Made by a program: the position numbers and the translations under genes. The notes under the pieces are model-generated. The model worked only from the letters and a program-made list of their open reading frames with translations. It searched no databases and had not been told where the DNA came from. This document shows positions 8,090 to 17,187 of a DNA stretch of 64,000 nucleotides, one piece after another. Source of the stretch: Winogradskyella sp. J14-2 (GTDB lineage: Bacteria > Bacteroidota > Bacteroidia > Flavobacteriales > Flavobacteriaceae); the NCBI RefSeq assembly GCF_001971725.1, contig NZ_CP019388.1, forward strand, positions 2,870,501-2,934,500, given 5' to 3'. How positions within the stretch are numbered: position 1 is the stretch's first letter; the number at the start of each line of letters is the position of its first letter.

Positions 8090-8133
8090 TATCTTTGAAC
8101 TATCGCTAATGCTAATTAGCGGTAATTTTTCTT
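8090..8133 (+). terminator. Hairpin with T run after dnaJ, preceded by a -7-like box
   Basis: A stem TATCGCTAAT/ATTAGCGGTA (8101-8124) is followed by ATTTTTCTTTTT, so it can act as the dnaJ terminator. TATCTTTG at 8090-8097 directly before the stem looks like a -7 box, with TTG at 8072-8074, spacing 15. It may therefore instead start a very short RNA that ends at the next hairpin. Confidence 0.5.
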
Positions 8134-8150
8134 TTTCATAGCAATTTTTT

Positions 8151-8190
8151 CCCATCCTTATCTAACCATAAGGGTGGGTTTTGTTTTTTT
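8151..8190 (+). terminator. Second terminator between dnaJ and the ABC operon
   Basis: CCCATCCTTAT and ATAAGGGTGGG (8151-8161, 8168-8178) form an 11 bp stem with one G-T pair, followed by a T-rich tail to 8190. Confidence 0.75.
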
Positions 8191-8326
8191 ACACAAACCT
8201 AAACCTAATTTCATTTTTCTTTATGTACAATAACTAAAAATATAGAATAAGTAAAATTCAAATAAAGAAAAACACATTACATTTAATATATTTACAACTT
8301 AACCTTTGTATAAAACCGCTACTCAT

Positions 8327-9253
8327 ATGAACGATTTATTAGTTGCTGATTCCGTATCTAAAAGCTTCGGAAATTTTAAAGCACTAAATGAAGTCTCAAT
8401 CGCTGTTCCTAAAGGCAGTATTTTTGGATTGCTTGGCCCTAACGGAGCCGGAAAAACCACTCTAATTCGTATTATTAACCAAATAACAATGCCAGATGAA
8501 GGTGAAGTGCAATTAGATGGACAGCCTTTAAAGCCAGAGCACATAAGGGATATTGGTTATCTGCCAGAAGAGCGTGGATTGTACAAATCCATGAAAGTTG
8601 GAGAGCAAGCTTTATACTTAGCGCAGTTAAAAGGCATGTCTAAGTCCGAAGCCAAAAACCGCCTAAAATACTGGTTTGATAAGTTAGAAATTGGAGATTG
8701 GTGGAACAAAAAAATCCAAGAATTAAGTAAAGGCCAAGCACAAAAAATACAATTTGTAGTTACGGTTTTGCACAGACCAAAGCTTTTGATTTTTGATGAA
8801 CCTTTTTCAGGATTCGATCCTATAAATGCCAACCTAATAAAAGATGAAATCCTTCAGTTAAGAGACGAAGGAGCAACTGTTATTTTTTCAACACATCGCA
8901 TGGAATCTGTTGAGGAACTCTGTGATCATATTGCGCTCATTCACAAATCGAATAAAATTTTAGATGGTAAGCTCAACGATATTAAACGTCAGTTTAAAAC
9001 AAATACTTTCGAAGTCGGTCTACAATCAAACAATAGTGAAGCGGTTATTGCAGATATAAAAAATAAGTTTGAAGTGTTGCCAGCAACCTTTAAGAATTTG
9101 AATGACGATATAAAGCTCAATGTTAAAATTGGTGCGTCAACGTCCTCAAACGATTTATTATCATTTTTAGCTTCAAAGGCAGAAGTACATCACTTTGTAG
9201 AAGTGATTCCATCAGCAAATGATATTTTTATTCAAACCGTACAAAATAACTAA
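8327..9253 (+). CDS. ABC transporter ATP-binding protein (NatA-like exporter subunit)
   Basis: About 308 residues from the ATG at 8327; a TTG seven codons upstream is a weaker alternative. Walker A GPNGAGKTT, an unusual signature LSKGQ in place of LSGGQ, Walker B LLIFDEPFSGFD and an H-loop STHRM are visible, followed by a roughly 90-residue C-terminal domain seen in ABC-2 exporters. It should power the membrane protein encoded 2 nt downstream. First gene of a seven-gene operon running to 15819. Substrate unknown. Confidence 0.9.
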   Translation: MNDLLVADSVSKSFGNFKALNEVSIAVPKGSIFGLLGPNGAGKTTLIRIINQITMPDEGEVQLDGQPLKPEHIRDIGYLPEERGLYKSMKVGEQALYLAQLKGMSKSEAKNRLKYWFDKLEIGDWWNKKIQELSKGQAQKIQFVVTVLHRPKLLIFDEPFSGFDPINANLIKDEILQLRDEGATVIFSTHRMESVEELCDHIALIHKSNKILDGKLNDIKRQFKTNTFEVGLQSNNSEAVIADIKNKFEVLPATFKNLNDDIKLNVKIGASTSSNDLLSFLASKAEVHHFVEVIPSANDIFIQTVQNN

Positions 9254-9255
9254 TA

Positions 9256-10569
9256 ATGAATCACTTACTACTTATTATAAAACGCGAATACCTAACCAAG
9301 GTAAAAAATAAGTCCTTTATTATTATGACGTTTTTAAGTCCGTTGATTATGATTGCACTTATTGCTGTAGTGGCTTATTTATCGCAATTAAACAACGATA
9401 AAAAACGTACCATTACAGTATTGGATGAATCGGGTTTTTTAGAGGACGTTTTTCAGAATACAGAAAATACGACATACAATAGTCTTACGGATTTTAGTTT
9501 AGATGATGCAATTACTTTGGTTAAGGAAACTGAGGGTTACGGATTGTTACATGTATCTAAAGTAGATGCTTTGGGAGAGGTTACAGGAAATATTAAATTT
9601 TATTCGGAAGAGACACCGTCGTTAACATTAATATCAAGTATAGAAAGTAAGATAGAACGGCATCTGCGCGATATGAAACTTCAGAACGATGGTGTTACAC
9701 TTGCTCAAATTGAATCGGCCAAAACAAATATAGACATTGCCCAAGAAAGTTTTGATGGACAGAAGAGTTCTAAATTAGATAATATTATAAAACTAGCTTT
9801 TGGTGGTGTTGCAGGATATTTATTATTCATGTTCATTATCATTTATGGCAACATGATTATGCGTAGTGTTATTGAAGAAAAAACCAGCAGAATCATTGAG
9901 GTTATTATTTCTTCAGTAAAACCAATTCAATTAATGATGGGAAAAATAATTGGAACCTCATTGGCGGGAGTAACGCAGTTTGCTATTTGGGTAATTTTGG
10001 GTGGCGTTCTAATGGTTGTAGTTTCGACAATTTTTGGAATAGATGTAGCCCAAGCTTCTTCTCCACAGCAAGAGTTAATGAATCAGGCTATCGAAGCAGA
10101 AGGAGCACAAGCAATGGCTGAAAATCTCATTAATGCCATAGGTAATTTACCACTAGTTAATTTAGTCATTGCCTTTATATTCTTTTTTATTGGCGGTTAT
10201 TTATTATACAGTTCACTTTATGCTGCAATTGGTGCTGCAGTAGATAACGAAACGGACACGCAACAGTTTATGCTACCAATATTAATGCCTTTAATTTTGG
10301 CTGTGTATGTTGGTGTATTTACGGTTATTGAAGATCCTCATGGCACAGTGTCAACAGTATTCTCGTTTATTCCTTTTACATCTCCTGTGGTAATGCTAAT
10401 GCGTATTCCATTTGGTGTACCGCTTTGGCAACAAGGTTTGTCATTGTTGCTACTTGTAAGTACATTTATGTTAGCGGTTTGGTTTGCTGCTAAAATTTAC
10501 CGTGTCGGTATTTTAATGTACGGCAAAAAACCAACGTATAAAGAACTGTTTAAATGGTTGAAATACTAA
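9256..10569 (+). CDS. ABC transporter permease (ABC-2/NatB-like)
   Basis: 437 residues. One N-terminal membrane helix (about 20-42), a large extracytoplasmic loop of roughly 130 residues, then about five helices in the C-terminal half, with the conserved RSVIEEKTSRIIEVIISSVKP cytoplasmic segment in two parts typical of NatB-like exporters. Partner of the ATPase 2 nt upstream; 4 nt before the mscS-like gene. Substrate unknown; the family includes sodium, drug and peptide exporters. Confidence 0.88.
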   Translation: MNHLLLIIKREYLTKVKNKSFIIMTFLSPLIMIALIAVVAYLSQLNNDKKRTITVLDESGFLEDVFQNTENTTYNSLTDFSLDDAITLVKETEGYGLLHVSKVDALGEVTGNIKFYSEETPSLTLISSIESKIERHLRDMKLQNDGVTLAQIESAKTNIDIAQESFDGQKSSKLDNIIKLAFGGVAGYLLFMFIIIYGNMIMRSVIEEKTSRIIEVIISSVKPIQLMMGKIIGTSLAGVTQFAIWVILGGVLMVVVSTIFGIDVAQASSPQQELMNQAIEAEGAQAMAENLINAIGNLPLVNLVIAFIFFFIGGYLLYSSLYAAIGAAVDNETDTQQFMLPILMPLILAVYVGVFTVIEDPHGTVSTVFSFIPFTSPVVMLMRIPFGVPLWQQGLSLLLLVSTFMLAVWFAAKIYRVGILMYGKKPTYKELFKWLKY

Positions 10570-10573
10570 AGTA

Positions 10574-11452
10574 ATGACTCAAGATATTAAAGGTATAGAA
10601 GAAAAAATAACAGATAGTACCGTGTGGGAGAATATTAAAGAATTTCTTGGTCTGCATATAGATTTTAGCAAAGAAATTAGTATTTCGATTTTAGATATGC
10701 TCATTGTAATTACAGCCATTGTAATTACTACTGTAGTTTTAAAAGTATTACTTAGGGTTATTACCAGAAATCTACCAGAAGCCGATAAGGGAAAATTTAA
10801 TGTTGTTTATGGCTACTTTAGGTGGCTAATCTATATCATCATACTTCTTATTACATTGCATTCTGTTGGTGTAAATGTAACAGCGGTATTTGCAGCCTCG
10901 GCAGCTCTGCTCATAGGTGTTGGTTTGGCTTTACAAACGTTGTTTCAAGATATATTTTCGGGAGTTTTTATTCTAATAGATCAGTCTGTTCATGTTGGCG
11001 ATATTATAGAAATAGATGGTAAAGTTGGCAGGGTTGAAGAAATTAAATTAAGAACAACCAGAGCAGTTACTATTGATAATAAGGTGCTGGTAATACCAAA
11101 TCATCTATATTTAACCAATTCACTTTACAATTGGACCCAGAATGGTACATTAACTCGAGAGAGTGTAGATGTTGGTGTTGCCTATGGCAGTGATGTACAG
11201 TTGGTAAAGAAATTACTATTACAAGCGGCAAGCACGCATCCAGATGTCATTCCAGAACCAGAGCCAGTTGTTTTGTTTATGAATTTTGGAGATAGTTCAT
11301 TAAATTTTAAATTGGTATTTACGCTAAACGATAGCTTTAAAGCAACGTTTCCAAAAAGTGATATCCGTTTTGAGATTGATAGGCTTTTTAGAGAAAATAA
11401 TGTCACAATTCCATTTCCACAACGCGACATTCACATTATACAAAAGAAATAA
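10574..11452 (+). CDS. MscS family mechanosensitive ion channel
   Basis: 292 residues. Three predicted membrane helices, the third being the pore helix with small residues (ASAALLIGVGLALQTLFQD), followed by the MscS beta domain (VGDIIEIDGKVGRVEEIKLR, NKVLVIPNHLYLTNSLYNW) and a C-terminal alpha/beta domain. It should open as a pressure valve on hypo-osmotic shock. Located within the ABC-to-peptidase operon with gaps of 4 and 6 nt. Confidence 0.93.
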   Translation: MTQDIKGIEEKITDSTVWENIKEFLGLHIDFSKEISISILDMLIVITAIVITTVVLKVLLRVITRNLPEADKGKFNVVYGYFRWLIYIIILLITLHSVGVNVTAVFAASAALLIGVGLALQTLFQDIFSGVFILIDQSVHVGDIIEIDGKVGRVEEIKLRTTRAVTIDNKVLVIPNHLYLTNSLYNWTQNGTLTRESVDVGVAYGSDVQLVKKLLLQAASTHPDVIPEPEPVVLFMNFGDSSLNFKLVFTLNDSFKATFPKSDIRFEIDRLFRENNVTIPFPQRDIHIIQKK

Positions 11453-11458
11453 AATTAT

Positions 11459-12349
11459 ATGATTTCACGCTTTAAAAAATGTTATACAATACTCGCCTTT
11501 GTTGTACTGTGTTGTATGCATTCTGTTAAAGCACAACTTACGGACTTAGCGCGTCTGGAGTATTCTTTTATACCAAATAATAAGTCCGAAGATCAATACA
11601 CAAGACTTAGGGCTTTATTTAATTATCCTATAGAAACCAGTAAAGATTGTTATTTGGTTTTGGGAGCTGAGTATAATAGAATTATACTTAATTTAGAAGA
11701 CGATTATCCTTTTGATACAGCCTTACTAGAAACTATAAACATTATTGATGTTAACATTGGTTACACCTTTAAATCTAGTACTAAATGGCGTTTAGGCTTA
11801 AAATTTAATCCTAGGATTGCTTCTACCTTAACAGAAAAGCTAACTTCCGAAGACTTTTTTCTTAACGGTGGTGTGTTTGCAATAAATGATAGAACAAAGG
11901 ACGAAACAGCTAAAAAACCCTATCGCTTGGTCTTAGGTCTTACCTACAATGCCACCACAGGTTTGCCTATTCCATTACCCTTTATAAGCTATTACAGACG
12001 AGTTAACGAAAAGTGGTCGTTCAATGCTGGTATACCTAAATCTAATCTCAAATATTTTTTTAATGAAAAAAATATGCTTCAAACATTTGTAACGTTAGAC
12101 GGATATTTTGCGCACTTACAACGTCCACAACAAGTTAACGGCAAACAAGTAGATAATATATCATTATCTTTAGCTGTTGGTGGCCTTGGGTACGAGTATT
12201 TGTTTACTAAACATGTGGTGGCGTATATTTACACAGGTTACACGTTCAGGTTAAATAATGCCTTAAGAAACGAAGAAAGAGGTGAGATTTTTAAGTTAAA
12301 TGATGTCAATACCTTTTATCTTAGAACAGGATTAAAATTTAAAATATAA
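11459..12349 (+). CDS. Predicted outer-membrane beta-barrel protein (DUF6268-like)
   Basis: 296 residues with a signal peptide ending VKAQ at about residue 25. The mature part alternates hydrophobic and polar residues in strand-sized blocks with many aromatic residues and ends in YLRTGLKFKI, as in outer-membrane barrels. It resembles the DUF6268 group of Bacteroidota, by recollection only. The operon context (ABC exporter, MscS) suggests an envelope role, but no substrate can be named. Confidence 0.65.
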   Translation: MISRFKKCYTILAFVVLCCMHSVKAQLTDLARLEYSFIPNNKSEDQYTRLRALFNYPIETSKDCYLVLGAEYNRIILNLEDDYPFDTALLETINIIDVNIGYTFKSSTKWRLGLKFNPRIASTLTEKLTSEDFFLNGGVFAINDRTKDETAKKPYRLVLGLTYNATTGLPIPLPFISYYRRVNEKWSFNAGIPKSNLKYFFNEKNMLQTFVTLDGYFAHLQRPQQVNGKQVDNISLSLAVGGLGYEYLFTKHVVAYIYTGYTFRLNNALRNEERGEIFKLNDVNTFYLRTGLKFKI

Positions 12350-12351
12350 AT

Positions 12352-13515
12352 ATGCCTAAAATATTAATAATCGAAGATGAAGCTTCAATCCGTAGAGTGT
12401 TAGTAAAAATACTTTCTGAAGAAAATGACAACTATCAAGTTGAAGAAGCCGAAGATGGCCTAGTTGGTATTGAAAAAATTAAAAAAGATGATTTTGATTT
12501 GGTATTATGCGACATTAAAATGCCAAAGATGGATGGAGTTGAAGTGCTTGAGGCAGTTAAGAAAATGAAACCCGAAACACCAATGGTTATGATTTCTGGT
12601 CATGGAGATTTAGACACAGCAGTAAATACAATGCGTTTGGGTGCCTTTGATTATATCTCAAAACCACCAGATTTAAATCGATTATTAAATACCGTGCGCA
12701 TAGCTCTCGACCGAAAAGAACTTGTTGTAGAAAATAAGCGACTAAAGAAAAAAGTTAGCAAAAACTACGAGATGATAGGTGAGAGTGATGCTATAGCTCG
12801 CATCAAAGACATGATAGATAAAGTGGCACCTACAGATGCTCGTGTTTTAATAACAGGACCAAACGGTACAGGTAAAGAATTGGTGGCGCATTGGTTACAC
12901 CAAAAAAGCGACCGCTCAAAAGGACCTATGATTGAAGTAAATTGTGCTGCTATACCAAGTGAGCTTATAGAGAGCGAGTTATTTGGTCACGTAAAAGGAG
13001 CATTTACTTCAGCAAATAAAGATAGAGCTGGTAAATTTGAAGCAGCAAATGGAGGTACTATTTTCCTTGATGAAATTGGGGATATGAGTCTCTCTGCGCA
13101 AGCTAAAGTATTACGTGCTTTGCAAGAAAGCAGAATTCAACGCGTTGGTAGTGATAAGGATATTAAGGTAAACGTAAGAGTCGTTGCCGCAACAAATAAA
13201 GATTTAAAGAAAGAAATTGCTGATGGAAAGTTTAGAGAGGATTTGTACCACAGACTGGCAGTGATTTTAATTGAAGTACCAGCGCTTAACGATAGGCGAG
13301 AGGATATTCCTTTATTAGTAGATTACTTTTCTAATAAAATTTCTGAAGAACAAGGAAATACCCAAAAATCATTTTCAGATAAGGCTATAAAACTACTTCA
13401 AAATTATGATTGGACGGGAAACATCCGCGAGTTAAGAAATGTTGTAGAAAGGTTAATTATTTTAGGAGGTAAAGAAGTTAGTGAAGCAGATGTAAAAGCG
13501 TTTGCTTCAAAGTAA
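12352..13515 (+). CDS. Sigma-54-type response regulator lacking a DNA-binding domain
   Basis: 387 residues. Receiver domain (phospho-acceptor Asp54, Lys104), a linker helix, then an AAA+ sigma-54 activator domain: Walker A GPNGTGKE (169-176), GAFTSA (216-221) in place of GAFTGA, Walker B GTIFLDEIGD. It ends soon after RELRNVVERLIILGGKEVS, with no C-terminal Fis-type helix-turn-helix, so NtrC-like proteins of about 450-470 residues are longer. No histidine kinase gene is nearby. It may activate sigma-54 holoenzyme from solution. Inside the operon, 2 nt after the barrel gene. Confidence 0.9.
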   Translation: MPKILIIEDEASIRRVLVKILSEENDNYQVEEAEDGLVGIEKIKKDDFDLVLCDIKMPKMDGVEVLEAVKKMKPETPMVMISGHGDLDTAVNTMRLGAFDYISKPPDLNRLLNTVRIALDRKELVVENKRLKKKVSKNYEMIGESDAIARIKDMIDKVAPTDARVLITGPNGTGKELVAHWLHQKSDRSKGPMIEVNCAAIPSELIESELFGHVKGAFTSANKDRAGKFEAANGGTIFLDEIGDMSLSAQAKVLRALQESRIQRVGSDKDIKVNVRVVAATNKDLKKEIADGKFREDLYHRLAVILIEVPALNDRREDIPLLVDYFSNKISEEQGNTQKSFSDKAIKLLQNYDWTGNIRELRNVVERLIILGGKEVSEADVKAFASK

Positions 13516-13526
13516 AACACTAAGAC

Positions 13527-14405
13527 ATGAAAAAAATTAACATTGGCGATTTTAAAATACAGTCGCAAATTAATATCAAAGACTTACCAACAACCTATGA
13601 TCTTGGTGCAGATAAAAAGGACATTAAGGAAGCTATGCGAGCGGTTAGTAAGGACTTGGCAGATATCCAAAACGCCATGTATGCTCACGGTAAATATGCT
13701 GTGTTATTTTGTATTCAAGGTATGGACACGGCAGGTAAGGATAGTTTGATTCGTGAAGTGTTTAAAGAGTTTAATGTAAGAGGAATTGTAGCTCACAGTT
13801 TTAAGAAGCCAACAGAATTAGAACTAAAACACGATTATCTTTGGAGACATTATATTGCGCTTCCTGCAAGAGGTAAGTTTGGAATCTTCAATCGGACACA
13901 CTATGAGAATGTTTTAGTAACCCGAGTGCATCCTAATTATCTTAAATATGAAAATATGCCAGGCATTAAGAGTATTAAAGACGTAAATGAGGCCTTCTGG
14001 ACTAGACGTTTTGAGGAAATCAATAATTTTGAAAAACATATTTCAGATAATGGAACAATTATTTTCAAATTCTTTTTAAACCTTTCTAAAGAAGAACAAA
14101 AAAACAGATTGTTAAGACGTCTTAATAGACCAGACAAACAATGGAAGTTTTCTGCAGATGATCTCAAAGAACGTAAGCTTTGGGATAAATATCAAGCCTG
14201 CTATGAAGATGTGTTAAACCGAAGTTCTAAGCCTCATGCTCCTTGGTTTAATATTCCGGCAGACGATAAACCAACAGCAAGGTATATAGTAGCTAAGATT
14301 TTGTACGATACATTAAAAACGTATACCGATATTAAAGAACCAGAATTACCAGAAAAAGAGAAAGCAAATATTGGTTTATACAAGCAAGAATTAGAAAATG
14401 AATAG
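13527..14405 (+). CDS. Polyphosphate kinase 2 family (PPK2) phosphotransferase
   Basis: 292 residues. Walker A GMDTAGKDS (65-73), the lid region with KKPTELELKHDYLWRH, and Walker B-like FNRTHYENVLV (121-131) are the hallmarks of PPK2. These enzymes use polyphosphate to phosphorylate nucleoside mono- or diphosphates; the sequence resembles the TIGR03709 subgroup, but specificity cannot be read by eye. Cytosolic. Its last 8 nt overlap the start of the M28 peptidase gene, so the two are translationally coupled. Confidence 0.9.
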   Translation: MKKINIGDFKIQSQINIKDLPTTYDLGADKKDIKEAMRAVSKDLADIQNAMYAHGKYAVLFCIQGMDTAGKDSLIREVFKEFNVRGIVAHSFKKPTELELKHDYLWRHYIALPARGKFGIFNRTHYENVLVTRVHPNYLKYENMPGIKSIKDVNEAFWTRRFEEINNFEKHISDNGTIIFKFFLNLSKEEQKNRLLRRLNRPDKQWKFSADDLKERKLWDKYQACYEDVLNRSSKPHAPWFNIPADDKPTARYIVAKILYDTLKTYTDIKEPELPEKEKANIGLYKQELENE

Positions 14406-15819
14406 AATCCTAAATATTCAATTAAAGATCATTGTATTAGGTATTATGTTAAGTTCGTTTTGCGTTTCTGCGCAATCAGACGAATCAGTATTGAAGGCTG
14501 TTTATAAAACATCTTTAACCAACGGAAAAAGTTATGAATGGCTAGATTATTTGTCTAATACTATTGGAGGTCGTTTATCTGGCTCAACCAACGCAGAACT
14601 CGCAGTGCAATACACTAAACAAGAGTTAGAAAAACTTGGCTTAGATAAAGTATGGCTACAACCTGTAATGGTACCTAAATGGGTGAGAGGAGAAAAGGAA
14701 ATGGCTTACTTTGTTTCTAACAATGAATTTAATAAAGTTAATATTTGCGCATTAGGTGGTTCTATAGCAACTCCTGAAAATGGTCTAAAAGCAAAGGTTA
14801 TAGAAATTAGTAGCTTTAAAGACTTAGAAAGCTTAGGTGAAGATAAGATTAAAGGTAAAATTGTATTTATTAATAGAGCGCTTCAACCAGATTTAATCAA
14901 TACGTTTGAAGCCTATGGAGGCTGTTCTGTGGAACGTTACCGAGGCGCAGCTGAAGCTTCAAAATATGGTGCTGTTGGCACGATTGTCCGTTCATTAAGT
15001 TCTAGACAAGACGATTATCCACATACGGGCAGCATGAGTTATGGAGACTTACCTATAGAAAAACGCATTCCTTCTGCAGCCATAAGTACTAATGATGCGG
15101 TAAAACTCAGCCAAGCGTTAAAAGCGAATAGGGACTTAGAATTCTTTTTTGAGATGAGTTGCCAACAGTTTGATGATGTAGAGTCTTATAATGTCATTGG
15201 AGAAATTACAGGAAGCGAATTTCCTAACGAATATATTGTAGTTGGCGGTCATTTAGACTCATGGGATTTAGGTGATGGTGCACACGATGATGGAGCAGGA
15301 GTTGTTCAGTCTATGGATGTGTTGCGTTTGTTGAAAGAGAGTGGCATTAAACCAAGACGAAGTATTAGGGTTGTGCTTTTTATGAATGAAGAAAATGGAT
15401 TGCGTGGAGGACGTAAATATGCAGAAGTTGCAAAAGCAAAAGGTGAAAAGCATGTTTTTGCTCTAGAGAGTGATGCTGGTGGTTTTACACCAAGAGGTTT
15501 TAGTTTTGATGGTAGTGATCTAATGCTTCAAAAGATTGATACTTGGAGACCGCTTTTTAAACCGTATTTAATCCATTATTTTGAAAAAGGGTATAGTGGT
15601 GCGGACATTAGCCCATTAAAGAATAATGGTATTTTGTTAGCTGGCTTAAGACCAGACTCGCAACGTTATTTTGATCATCATCATGCAGCCAATGATACCT
15701 TTGAACATGTGAATAAGCGCGAACTCGAATTAGGTGCCGCAACAATGACAGCTCTTATCTATTTAGTAGATAAGTATGGTGTAGAGACGTCTTTAAAAGC
15801 GAATGATATTAAGGATTAA
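14398..15819 (+). CDS. M28 family metallopeptidase, exported
   Basis: 473 residues with a signal peptide ending SVSAQ near residue 26. A PA-type insert precedes the catalytic domain. Zinc ligands and catalytic residues expected for M28 are visible: GGHLDSWDLGDGAHDDGAG region (His, Asp), FMNEENGLRGG (Glu-Glu), ESDAGGF (Asp) and DHHHAANDT (His). An aminopeptidase or carboxypeptidase acting in the periplasm or outside is likely. Last gene of the operon, overlapping the PPK2 gene by 8 nt. Confidence 0.9.
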   Translation: MNRILNIQLKIIVLGIMLSSFCVSAQSDESVLKAVYKTSLTNGKSYEWLDYLSNTIGGRLSGSTNAELAVQYTKQELEKLGLDKVWLQPVMVPKWVRGEKEMAYFVSNNEFNKVNICALGGSIATPENGLKAKVIEISSFKDLESLGEDKIKGKIVFINRALQPDLINTFEAYGGCSVERYRGAAEASKYGAVGTIVRSLSSRQDDYPHTGSMSYGDLPIEKRIPSAAISTNDAVKLSQALKANRDLEFFFEMSCQQFDDVESYNVIGEITGSEFPNEYIVVGGHLDSWDLGDGAHDDGAGVVQSMDVLRLLKESGIKPRRSIRVVLFMNEENGLRGGRKYAEVAKAKGEKHVFALESDAGGFTPRGFSFDGSDLMLQKIDTWRPLFKPYLIHYFEKGYSGADISPLKNNGILLAGLRPDSQRYFDHHHAANDTFEHVNKRELELGAATMTALIYLVDKYGVETSLKANDIKD

Positions 15820-15824
15820 TTTAA

Positions 15825-15854
15825 AATTAAAAAGCGTTACAATTAGCAACGCTT
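15825..15854 (-). terminator. Terminator of lysA
   Basis: On the minus strand AAGCGTT, a 9 nt loop, AACGCTT then a T-rich run (TTTTTAATTTT). It lies just after the lysA stop, between two convergent genes. Confidence 0.65.
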
Positions 15855-15862
15855 ATCAACTT

Positions 15863-17068
15863 TTACATAGCAATTTCAAGTTGATTTCTTAAGATGTCCT
15901 CAAAGGTTTCTCGTTGTCGTATAAGTTGAGGTTTGCCTTTATATATTAAAACTTCAGCAGGTCGGTAGCGTGAGTTGTAGTTACTAGACATGGTAAAACA
16001 ATAGGCACCAGCATTTTTAAAACACAAAATATCTCCTTCGTTTATTTCCGAAATTCTTCTGTTATTGGCAAAAGTGTCAGTTTCGCAGATGTAGCCTACA
16101 ACAGAGTAAAAACGTTCTCTACCTTTTGGGTTAGAAATGTTTACGATTTCATGTTGCGATCCATAAAGCATTGGTCTTATCAAATGATTGAAACCAGAAT
16201 CTATCTGAGCAAAAACTGTAGATGTGGTTTGTTTTACAACATTTACTTTTGCTAAAAACACACCAGCTTCACTTACCAAGAATTTACCAGGCTCAAAAGC
16301 TAGTGTGAGTTCTTTGCCATAATCTTTGCAAAAGAGATTAAAGCGTTTAGACAATTTTTTGCCAAGTTCTTCAATATTGGTTTCTATATCTCCTTTTTTG
16401 TAAGGCACTTTAAAACCAGAACCGAAGTCAATAAATTCAAGGTTTTTAAAATTCTTTGCAGTTTCAAACAAAATCTCACTGGCATACAAAAACACATCAA
16501 TATCTAAAATATCACTACCTGTATGCATGTGTATACCGTTTATGGTCATGTTTGTATTTTCAACAATACGAAGCAGTAAAGGAATTTGATGAATTGAAAT
16601 CCCAAATTTACTATCTATATGACCTACAGAAATGTTGGTATTACCACCAGCCATAACATGTGGATTAATTCTTATACAAACTGGGATTTTTGGGTGTTTA
16701 GAGCCAAATTGTTCTAAAATAGAAAGGTTATCGATATTAATTTGAACACCTAATTCAGCAACATTTTCAATCTCTTCTAGCGAAACTCCGTTAGGAGTAT
16801 AAATTATATCTTCAGGTTTAAAACCTGCTTTAAGACCAAGTTGTACTTCTTGAATAGAAACTGTATCCAATCCAGAACCCATGCTATTAAATAGTTTCAG
16901 TACAGATATGTTAGAAAGAGCTTTCACGGCATAGTTAATCCTTAAGTTGTTTACGGAATTAAAAGCTTTGGTTAAGCGCTTGTATTGTGCTGTAATTTTC
17001 TCAGCATCATATACATAAACTGGGCTTCCGTATTCTTTAGCAATTTGTAATAACGAATTGTTGTCCAT
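15863..17068 (-). CDS. lysA: Diaminopimelate decarboxylase
   Basis: 401 residues from the ATG at 17068. Fold type III PLP enzyme: the PLP lysine in YAVKALSN (Lys49), HTGSDI, the glycine loop GSGFKVPY, EPGKFLVSEAG and a catalytic CETDTF near the C-terminus. It makes L-lysine from meso-DAP. An ATG nine codons upstream (17095) exists, but a -7 box (TATGTTTG, minus strand, 17089-17096) overlaps it, so the inner start is preferred. Single gene, divergent from an ACT-domain protein. dapD of the same pathway is in this window at 56695. Confidence 0.93.
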   Translation of the reverse strand: MDNNSLLQIAKEYGSPVYVYDAEKITAQYKRLTKAFNSVNNLRINYAVKALSNISVLKLFNSMGSGLDTVSIQEVQLGLKAGFKPEDIIYTPNGVSLEEIENVAELGVQINIDNLSILEQFGSKHPKIPVCIRINPHVMAGGNTNISVGHIDSKFGISIHQIPLLLRIVENTNMTINGIHMHTGSDILDIDVFLYASEILFETAKNFKNLEFIDFGSGFKVPYKKGDIETNIEELGKKLSKRFNLFCKDYGKELTLAFEPGKFLVSEAGVFLAKVNVVKQTTSTVFAQIDSGFNHLIRPMLYGSQHEIVNISNPKGRERFYSVVGYICETDTFANNRRISEINEGDILCFKNAGAYCFTMSSNYNSRYRPAEVLIYKGKPQLIRQRETFEDILRNQLEIAM

Positions 17069-17088
17069 TAATTTTTTTAATAAGAGCA

Positions 17089-17096
17089 CAAACATA
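17089..17096 (-). promoter_or_regulatory. -7 promoter box for lysA
   Basis: The minus strand reads TATGTTTG, 20 nt before the ATG at 17068. It covers the alternative upstream ATG and therefore argues against it. Confidence 0.5.
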
Positions 17097-17187
17097 GAGT
17101 TAGATAAGTTATAATAGAATTTATTGTTGAATATTTACTAATTTTACACAATAAGTTAAATAATTAACAATTTTAATTCATAAAAGC

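Noticed and set aside
8306-8326. Upstream TTG start of the ABC ATPase
   Set aside because: Seven extra residues precede a standard N-terminus; the ATG at 8327 is the more usual start.
17069-17095. Upstream ATG start of lysA
   Set aside because: It is overlapped by the -7 box and adds a hydrophobic stretch not seen in the family.
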